Origin: Streptomyces sp. ALI-76-A
Lineage (GTDB): Bacteria; Actinomycetota; Actinomycetes; Streptomycetales; Streptomycetaceae
Direction of reading: 5' to 3'
Length of the DNA stretch: 64,000 nucleotides
NCBI RefSeq assembly: GCF_030287445.1
Contig: NZ_JASVWB010000002.1
Coordinates: 2,232,001 to 2,296,000 of the forward strand
Shown: in pieces, positions 58,285-64,000 of the stretch
How the letters are laid out: each line of letters opens with the position of its first letter
How positions within the stretch are numbered: the stretch's first letter is position 1
Translations under genes and position numbers: made by a program
Notes under the pieces: generated by a model
Told to the model about the DNA's origin: nothing
The model's database searches: none
Seen by the model: the letters and a program-made list of their open reading frames with translations, nothing else

Positions 58285-61200
58285 CCCGCACTCCCCGGAC
58301 TCTGGTGCCACAACTTCCTTGTCTTCGCGGGGTCTTCGCCCGCCGGGCGCAGATCCGCCCACGGATGCATCTCGTAACCGGTCGGCATCCGGATGCTGCG
58401 TCCGCGGGCGACCTCCATCGGATCCCGCGCCGCGGACCCGGTCGGCGCCGGCCGTCCGTCCGCCCCGGCGATCCGGGCCCGGTGCGGGCCGCCGTCGTCT
58501 CCGTCCGGGGCCTGCGCCTCTCGCCGTCCGTCCGGCGCCGGCTCGGGACGGGCCAGTCGGGCCGCGACCGCGTCCACCCCGCCCCCGGCGCGCAGTTCGA
58601 CCAGTTCGGCGAGGTTCCAGACGGCGGCGCCGACCACGCTGAGGCTGCGCGGGCCGCGCCGCTGCACCACCCCGCGCACCAGCAGCAGCCAGGAGTGGAA
58701 GACGGTGTGGGCGCAGGTGTCGTGCGAGTCGTCGAAGAAGGCCAGGTCGACCAGGCCCGTGCCGTCGTCCAGGGTGGTGAAGACGACCCGCCTGCCGGAC
58801 CGGATCGGCGGGGTCTGGGTGGCCGCCTTGGCGCCCGCCACCAGCACGGTCTCTCCGTGCCGCGCCTCGCGCAGCCGCCGCGCCGACACCACGCCGAGCT
58901 CGTCGAGGAACGCCCGGTGGTCGTCCATCAGGTTGCGCGAGGCGTCCATGGACAGCACCCCCAGCTCGGCGCTCAGCCGCTCCGCCGAGGACAGGTCGGG
59001 CAGCCCGGCCGGGGCCGTCTTCCGCCCGCCCGCCAGCGGGAGTTGGTCTCCGCCGGCACCCGAACCCCGGGTACCCCGGTGCAGTTCGGTCACGTGCAGT
59101 TGCAGATCACGCCGGTTGGCGCCGAACGCGTCCAGGGCGCCCACCTGGGCGAGCCGCCCGGCGAGGGGCCGGCTCGGGCGCGCCCGCTCCCAGAAGTCGA
59201 CCAGCGAGGCGTATGGCTGCCCGTCCGCGATCCGTGCCGCCTCGGCCTCGCTGATGCCGTGCACGTCGGAGAGGGCGAGACGCAGCCCCCACGCCTTCCC
59301 GGACTTCCCGGACTCCTCAGATTCAGACACCAGTTCGATCCTGTGTGCGACCCCCGACTCGTTCACGTCCAGCGGCAGGATCGGCACCCCGCGCCGCCGC
59401 GCGTCCGCCAGCAGCAGCCGCTTCGGGTACATCCCGGGGTCGTGGGTGAGCAGCCCCGCGTAGAAGGCGGCCGGGTGGTGCGCCTTCAGCCACGCCGACT
59501 GGTACGTCGGCACGGCGAAGGCGACCGCGTGCGCCTTGCAGAAGCCGTAGGACCCGAAGGCCTCGACGATCTCCCAGGTGCGCTGAATCGTTTCTGCGTC
59601 ATAGCCGTTCGCCGCCGCGTGCTGCGCGAACCAGAACCGGATCCGCCCCTGCGACTCCGGGTCGGACAGCCCGCGCCGCACTCGGTCCGCCTCGCCGCGC
59701 CCGCAGCCGGTCATGATGTCCACGATGTCGATGATCTGCTCGTGGAAGACGACGACTCCGTACGTATCCCTTAGCGGTCCCTCCAGATCGGGGTGCGGGT
59801 ACCGCACGGGTGCCCGCCCGTGCCGGGCCTCGATGAACGGCCGCACCATGTCGGCGGCGACCGGACCGGGCCGGAACAGTGAGATGTCGACGACCAGGTC
59901 GTGGAAGCCGGCCGGCTGCAACCGCCCGACCAGGTCCCGCTGTCCCGGCGACTCGATCTGGAAGCAGCCGAGCGTCTCGGTGGACCGGATGAGCCGATAC
60001 GTCGCCGGGTCGCCGGGCGGCACGGAGTCCAGGTCGATCCGGTCCCCCGTCACCCGCTCCACCTCGGCGACCGCGTGCGCCATCGCCGACTGCATCCGCA
60101 CGCCCAGCACATCGAGCTTGAGCAGCCCGAGCTCCTCCACGTCGTCCTTGTCGAACTGGGACATGGGCAGCCCCTCGCCGCTGGTCGGCATCACCGGCGT
60201 ACGGGAGAGGAGGGAGGCGTCGGACAGGAGCACCCCGCAGGGGTGCATGGCGACTCCGCGCGGAAGGGCGTCGAGCGCCTCGACCAGCTCCCAGAGCCTG
60301 CCGTACCGCTCCCTCTCGCCCGCCAGCTGCCTGAGTTCGGGCAGTTCGTCGAGCGCCGCGCGGGCGTCGCGGGCGCGGATGTGCGGGAAGGACTTGGCGA
60401 TGCGGTCGATGTCGGCCGGGTCCATGGACAGGGCCGCGCCGACGTCCCGGATCGCGTGGCGCACCCGGTACGTCTCCGGCATCGCGACCGTCGCGACCCG
60501 CTCGGTGCCGAACCGGCCGATGATCGCGCGGTAGACCTCCAGCCGGCGGGCCGACTCCACGTCGATGTCGATGTCGGGCAGGACGGTCCGCTCCCTGGAC
60601 AGGAAGCGCTCCATCAGCAGCCCGTGCTCCACCGGGTCGGCGTGCGCGATGCCGAGCAGATGGTTGACGAGGGAACCGGCGCCGGAGCCGCGCGCGGCCA
60701 CCCGGATACCCATCCTCCGTACGTCGTCCACCACCTGGGCGACCGTCAGGAAGTAGGAGGCGAAGCCGTGGTGGGCGATGATGTCCAGCTCCCGGTGCAT
60801 CCGCTCCCAGTACGCGCGCCTGCCGGTGTACCCCCGCAGCACCATGCCCGCCGCCGCCCGGGAGGCCAGCGCCCGCTGCGCCGTGCGGCGGCCCGCGCCG
60901 ACGAGGTGCGGCTCGGGGAAGTGGACGGTGCCGATGCCGAGGTCGTCCTCCGGGTCCACCAGGCACTCGGCGGCGGCGGCCCGCGTCTGTTCCAGCAGAC
61001 GGTGGGCGGTGTCCCGTCGGAAGCCCGCGGCCTCGACGATCCGCTCGGCCGCCTGGAGCATGATGCCCGGGTCCTTGAGCCAGGCCTCGCCGGAGTCCAG
61101 TTCCCTGGCCGGGTCGACGGGGACGAGACGGCGGGCGGCGTCCAGGACGTCGGCGACCGGGCCGAGGCCGGGGTCGGCGTAGCGGACGGCGTTGCTGAGC

Positions 61201-61856
61201 ACGGGCCGGATCCCCTGCTCGGCCGCGAAGCCGACGGTACGGGCGGCCAGGCGCAGGGAACCGGGGCCGGTGCCCGTGCGGCCGTGCCACACGGCTTCGA
61301 GGCGCAGGGCGTCGCCGTAGGTCTCCCGCCAGGGGGCGAGCAGCTTGGCGGCGCGGTCGGGGCGCCCCGCGGCGAGGGCGCGGCCGACGTCGGAGGCGGG
61401 GCCGAGCAGGACGGTCAGGCCGTCTCCCCTGTTGTCGGCCCAGGGCAGCAGCGGCGTGCCCTGTCCCGCGTGCGACGCCGTGACGATCCGGCACAGGTCG
61501 GCCCAGCCGCGGGCGCCGTCCCGGGCGAGGAAGGTGACGCGGGGTGTCGACTCGTCGATGAAGGCGCCGCCGCGCACGGGGGTGCGGTGCCTTTCCCGCC
61601 GTACGGAGGTGTCCCCTCGTACGGAATCGCCCCGCGGGGACTCCTCCACCGCCAGGTCCACTCCGAAGAGCGGACGGACGCCCGCCTTCGCGCAGGCCTT
61701 GGCGAAGCGGACCGTGCCGGCGAGGGTGTCGCGGTCGGTGAGGGCGAGGGCGTCCATGCCCCGCTCCGAGGCGCGCTCGGCCAGCCGCTCCGGGTGCGAG
61801 GCGCCGTACCGCAGGGAGAACCCGGAGACGGTGTTCAGATGCGTGAAGCCCGGCAC
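58281..61856 (-). CDS. dnaE2: Error-prone DNA polymerase III alpha subunit DnaE2 (ImuC)
   Basis: A translesion polymerase of 1191 residues for damage-induced mutagenesis. It has a PHP domain at the N-terminus (FTHLNTVSGFSLRYGASHPE) and polymerase catalytic acids in LPDIDIDVESARR and LLKLDVLGV. The finger and thumb region contains YGVVVFHEQIIDI and AFGSYGFCKAHAVAFA. The tail includes an OB-fold (ETVLVAGAKAATQTPPIRSGRRVVFTTLDDGTG). The GTG at 61856 follows GGGAGG; the longer frame would run into the LexA box. It is operonic with the Y-family gene. Confidence 0.93.
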   Translation of the reverse strand: MPGFTHLNTVSGFSLRYGASHPERLAERASERGMDALALTDRDTLAGTVRFAKACAKAGVRPLFGVDLAVEESPRGDSVRGDTSVRRERHRTPVRGGAFIDESTPRVTFLARDGARGWADLCRIVTASHAGQGTPLLPWADNRGDGLTVLLGPASDVGRALAAGRPDRAAKLLAPWRETYGDALRLEAVWHGRTGTGPGSLRLAARTVGFAAEQGIRPVLSNAVRYADPGLGPVADVLDAARRLVPVDPARELDSGEAWLKDPGIMLQAAERIVEAAGFRRDTAHRLLEQTRAAAAECLVDPEDDLGIGTVHFPEPHLVGAGRRTAQRALASRAAAGMVLRGYTGRRAYWERMHRELDIIAHHGFASYFLTVAQVVDDVRRMGIRVAARGSGAGSLVNHLLGIAHADPVEHGLLMERFLSRERTVLPDIDIDVESARRLEVYRAIIGRFGTERVATVAMPETYRVRHAIRDVGAALSMDPADIDRIAKSFPHIRARDARAALDELPELRQLAGERERYGRLWELVEALDALPRGVAMHPCGVLLSDASLLSRTPVMPTSGEGLPMSQFDKDDVEELGLLKLDVLGVRMQSAMAHAVAEVERVTGDRIDLDSVPPGDPATYRLIRSTETLGCFQIESPGQRDLVGRLQPAGFHDLVVDISLFRPGPVAADMVRPFIEARHGRAPVRYPHPDLEGPLRDTYGVVVFHEQIIDIVDIMTGCGRGEADRVRRGLSDPESQGRIRFWFAQHAAANGYDAETIQRTWEIVEAFGSYGFCKAHAVAFAVPTYQSAWLKAHHPAAFYAGLLTHDPGMYPKRLLLADARRRGVPILPLDVNESGVAHRIELVSESEESGKSGKAWGLRLALSDVHGISEAEAARIADGQPYASLVDFWERARPSRPLAGRLAQVGALDAFGANRRDLQLHVTELHRGTRGSGAGGDQLPLAGGRKTAPAGLPDLSSAERLSAELGVLSMDASRNLMDDHRAFLDELGVVSARRLREARHGETVLVAGAKAATQTPPIRSGRRVVFTTLDDGTGLVDLAFFDDSHDTCAHTVFHSWLLLVRGVVQRRGPRSLSVVGAAVWNLAELVELRAGGGVDAVAARLARPEPAPDGRREAQAPDGDDGGPHRARIAGADGRPAPTGSAARDPMEVARGRSIRMPTGYEMHPWADLRPAGEDPAKTRKLWHQSPGSAG

Positions 61857-61890
61857 CACACACCTCCCGCACTGAGCCCCGGCCAGGCTC

Positions 61891-61906
61891 TCGAACACTT
61901 GTTCCC
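61891..61906. promoter_or_regulatory. LexA (SOS) box upstream of dnaE2
   Basis: TCGAACACTTGTTCCC carries the core GAAC-N4-GTTC of Gram-positive/actinobacterial LexA sites (CGAACRNRYGTTYC). It lies 35 bases before the dnaE2 start codon, so the polymerase operon should be induced by DNA damage. Confidence 0.8.
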
Positions 61907-62140
61907 AGCTACCTCACCCCCACCATAGACCAATTCTCGAATACGTGTACGACATCCGCTCGGCCCCGTCCCACCTGCACAAATGCTCCACGGCCCGGAC
62001 CGTGAGGCAGGACGCAGACCACCGGCGCCGGCACCGCGGGGAGCCACTCCCCCGGCCTTTCCCGCCCAGGTGAAGGACGCCGTCGCCCCGCGGGCCACGC
62101 TGCCGGCCGTCGGCGTGGCCGCCCCTCCTCCGCACGCGAG

Positions 62141-62170
62141 CGTCCCGCCCCTCGGGCGAGGGGCGGGACG
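62141..62170. terminator. Terminator hairpin after the protease gene
   Basis: CGTCCCGCCCCTCG and CGAGGGGCGGGACG form a perfect 14-bp stem with only two loop bases. It lies 70 bases past the protease stop codon on the - strand. Confidence 0.75.
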
Positions 62171-62240
62171 TCACCGGGCGGCCGGCGGGACCGCGGCCGC
62201 CGTACCGCCGCGCGACCGGCGGACCACCGCGGTGTGGCCG

Positions 62241-63323
62241 TCAGCCGATCTGGGCGCCGAAGACCGAGAGCGCCTCGGTGACCGGCTGGAAGAAGGTCTC
62301 GCCGCCCGAGGCGCAGTCGCCGCTGCCGCCGGAGGTGAGGCCGATCGCGGTGCTGCCGGAGAAGAGCGAGCCGCCGCTGTCGCCGGGCTCGGCGCAGACG
62401 TCGGTCCGGATCAGGCCGTTGACGATGTCGCCGTTGCCGTAGTTCACGGTGGCGTCCAGGCCGGTGACCGTGCCGCTGTGCACCTGGGTCGTGGAGCCGC
62501 TGCGGGTGACCCGCATGCCGACGGTGGCCGCGGCCGCCTGGGTGATCTGCTGCGTGGAGCCGTTGTAGAGGTTCACCTCGCTCGGGTGGTCCACGCTGCC
62601 GGTGTACTTGACCAGGCCGTAGTCGTTGCCGGGGAAGCTCGACTCCTCGTTCTGGCCGATGACGGTGCCGCCGGCGTCCGACCAGGTGGAGACGGACTCG
62701 GTGCAGTGTCCGGCGGTGAGGAAGTACGGCTCGCCGCCCTTGACCACGTTGAAGCCCAGCGAGCAGCGCCCGCCACCGCCGGTGATGGCGTCACCGCCCG
62801 CGACGAGGGGCTTGTACTCCCCCGTGGTGCGCCGGAGTTCGGCCGTGGCGCCGAGTCCGTCGACGACCTCGGTCAGCCTGGCCCATTCGGCGTCGGAGAC
62901 CGTGCGGTCGGCGGTGACGACGACCTTGTTGGTCGTCGGGTCGGTCACCCAGGCGGTGCCGGGGATGCTCGCGTCCTGCTTCAGCGTGCCGTGGGCGCTC
63001 CTCAGCTCGGCGAGGGAGTTCCCGACGAGTCTGGCCTCGGCGCCGGCCGCCTCGACCGTCTTCGCCGCGCTCTCGTCGAGCACGTTGACCACGAGGCTCC
63101 TGGTCTTCGCGTCGTAGAACGTTCCCGCCGCGTCGGCGCCGAGGTCCTGACCGAGTGTCGAGGCGAGCTTTCCGGCCGCCAGGGCCGACAGCGGCGCGGG
63201 GTCGGAACTCTTCGGCGCCTCACTGGCGTTCGCGGACTGGAAGGTGACTCCCATGGCGACCAGTGCGGCGACGCCCGCACCTGCCACGGCGGCCCGCCGC
63301 CCGGGTATGCGTCGGTGCTTCAA
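62241..63323 (-). CDS. Secreted S1 serine protease, streptogrisin/alpha-lytic type
   Basis: A preproprotease of 360 residues. It starts at a TTG (63323) with GGAGGACGCGAG upstream and has a Tat-like basic N-terminus ([20 protein letters not shown]). A long pro-region of the alpha-lytic type ([21 protein letters not shown] through [18 protein letters not shown]) comes next. The mature chymotrypsin fold has His in [10 protein letters not shown], Asp in GNDYGLVKY and Ser in [13 protein letters not shown]. The primary specificity is not predicted. It is a typical Streptomyces extracellular protease. Confidence 0.94.
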   Translation of the reverse strand: MKHRRIPGRRAAVAGAGVAALVAMGVTFQSANASEAPKSSDPAPLSALAAGKLASTLGQDLGADAAGTFYDAKTRSLVVNVLDESAAKTVEAAGAEARLVGNSLAELRSAHGTLKQDASIPGTAWVTDPTTNKVVVTADRTVSDAEWARLTEVVDGLGATAELRRTTGEYKPLVAGGDAITGGGGRCSLGFNVVKGGEPYFLTAGHCTESVSTWSDAGGTVIGQNEESSFPGNDYGLVKYTGSVDHPSEVNLYNGSTQQITQAAAATVGMRVTRSGSTTQVHSGTVTGLDATVNYGNGDIVNGLIRTDVCAEPGDSGGSLFSGSTAIGLTSGGSGDCASGGETFFQPVTEALSVFGAQIG

Positions 63324-63542
63324 CTCGCGTCCTCCTGTGGGGGGTCGGTCCGGGCGATTGTGGGGACCGCGCGGACCGGAAGGCTGGTTGACGAGCCGCC
63401 CACTCTTCCGAATCCCACCGAGGGCGCACAAGGTCGACTTCAGGACGCGCGTAGAACGCGGTTGCGCGCCCCCTCCGGTTTTTGACGGTCCACGGTCACC
63501 CCAGGCGTTCGCGCCGCAAACACTACGCGCGAGTAACTCCAC

Positions 63543-63893
63543 TCAGCCCGTGAGGACTAGTCCTGTCTTGAAATCGACCATCGCCCGGTGGAGTTCGCGT
63601 GGTGTTCGACGGGCGGACGTTGCTCTCGCACCGGTTGCTGCGCCACGAACGGGGCCCTGCGGGACCTGCTGAGGCGCCGTCGGCATCCGCTGGTGCGCCT
63701 TCTCCAGGAACCGCAGCAGTTCCACCGGGAACAACAGCACCAGCGTCGAGTCCTTCTCGGCGCCCACCGCCACCACCGTCCGGAGCAGCCGCGGTCGCGG
63801 CGCGGCGGGCCGGCCGGACATCTCCTTCGCGGCCTCGGCCGGCTGCGTCGACGCCAGGAGATCGGCGTCCGCGTCGATGACCCGGGCCCGCAC
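63543..63893 (-). CDS. Hypothetical protein
   Basis: A frame of about 116 residues from a GTG at 63893 (RARVIDADADLLASTQPAEAA). It includes a hydrophobic beta-like stretch LLRTVVAVGAEKDSTLVLLFPVELLRFLEKA and a basic C-terminal part. I recognise no family. Upstream in-frame starts fall in a terminator hairpin, so the start is uncertain. The regular hydrophobic pattern and codon use favour coding over chance, but only moderately. Confidence 0.5.
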   Translation of the reverse strand: MRARVIDADADLLASTQPAEAAKEMSGRPAAPRPRLLRTVVAVGAEKDSTLVLLFPVELLRFLEKAHQRMPTAPQQVPQGPVRGAATGARATSARRTPRELHRAMVDFKTGLVLTG

Positions 63894-63944
63894 TGCCGGT
63901 CGGCCTCGCCTGGCGGGCCATGGAACGTCCCGGACCCGGACAAG

Positions 63945-63983
63945 GGGGAGCCCCCGCACATCAGGCGTGTGCGGGGGCTCCCC
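63945..63983. terminator. Strong hairpin terminator at the right edge
   Basis: GGGGAGCCCCCGCACA and TGTGCGGGGGCTCCCC form a perfect 16-bp stem with a 7-base loop. It probably ends a gene beyond the right edge of the window; it lies just upstream of the hypothetical gene at 63543-63893. Confidence 0.8.
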
Positions 63984-64000
63984 TGCCGCCGGCTGCGGGA

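Larger units (their letters stand above)
61857..62240. other. Region between dnaE2 and the secreted protease gene
   Basis: These 384 bases hold the dnaE2 ribosome site and LexA box at the left, an AT-richer stretch at 61915-61985 that probably carries the dnaE2 promoter, and a strong terminator hairpin at 62141-62170 for the protease gene. I see no gene. Confidence 0.55.

Noticed and set aside
59901..61928. Long + strand frame opposite dnaE2
   Set aside because: Antisense shadow of a well-conserved polymerase; no ribosome site and no recognisable domain.
63557..63961. Alternative - strand frame starting with an ATG in the right-edge hairpin
   Set aside because: It starts inside a 16-bp terminator stem and its composition is Arg/Ser/Cys-rich; the neighbouring frame has a more protein-like hydrophobic pattern.
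1..64000. CRISPR arrays, tRNA and rRNA genes
   Set aside because: I saw no regularly spaced repeats of CRISPR size and no convincing T-loop/anticodon arrangement or rRNA sequence. A covariance-model scan would be needed to exclude a missed tRNA.

Overview
The window is high-GC actinobacterial chromosome, almost certainly Streptomyces. The reasons are the very strong G/C third-position bias, GGAGG-type ribosome binding sites, many GTG and TTG starts, and the gene content: soxR of the Streptomyces type, a streptogrisin-type protease with a TTG start, an SGNH lipase, an LAXTG-anchored lytic polysaccharide monooxygenase, and dnaE2 beside a Y-family polymerase. From memory, the order resembles the conserved core around soxR, hmgA and dnaE2 of S. 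coelicolor. I saw no rRNA, tRNA or CRISPR.

Layout. Positions 1-10.9 kb hold a frameshifted penicillin acylase, a zinc-ribbon protein, a BKACE-type enzyme, soxR, a MaoC/TetR/YiaA/acyl-CoA dehydrogenase group, two more regulators and a DMT exporter. 10.9-11.6 kb is a gene-free stretch with two families of direct repeats. 11.6-25.9 kb carries an alcohol/aldehyde dehydrogenase operon, a sugar-type ABC ATPase, an MFS transporter, a citrate transporter, a molybdopterin oxidoreductase with its TetR and a lipoprotein, hmgA with a GntR regulator, and a stand-alone type ISP-like protein. 25.9-27.7 kb is a mobile-element island: a hairpin MITE, an IS481-family element with a 6-bp target duplication, and a decayed ABC-2 permease. 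27.7-35.3 kb is an ECF sigma/anti-sigma pair divergent from a DUF4331 - TPR - NicO metal-efflux operon. 35.3-39.9 kb has a Ser/Thr kinase, a lipase, a subtilase and a small membrane protein. 39.9-49.3 kb is a translationally coupled exopolysaccharide-type cluster that includes a 1294-residue flippase/membrane-enzyme fusion. 49.4-57.3 kb holds housekeeping and accessory genes, a 43-residue small ORF, the LPMO ended by a second MITE copy, and a MarR/cupin divergent pair. 57.3-63.9 kb holds the SOS-type Y-family polymerase/dnaE2 operon with a LexA box, a streptogrisin-type protease and a small unknown gene.

How the genes fit together. Several regulators sit next to palindromes that also occur at neighbouring catabolic genes. 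The TetR at 8.4 kb shares a motif with the dehydrogenase operon at 14.1 kb. The TetR at 6.1 kb shares one with maoC. The TetR at 21.1 kb has a palindrome before the oxidoreductase, and the MarR at 56.4 kb has twin operators facing a cupin gene. Candidate novelties are the CTAG-targeting hairpin element that sits exactly on stop codons, the sigma-K-like promoter before the DUF4331-TPR-NicO operon, and the coupled polysaccharide cluster with its fused flippase. All functional calls come from reading motifs; no database search was run.
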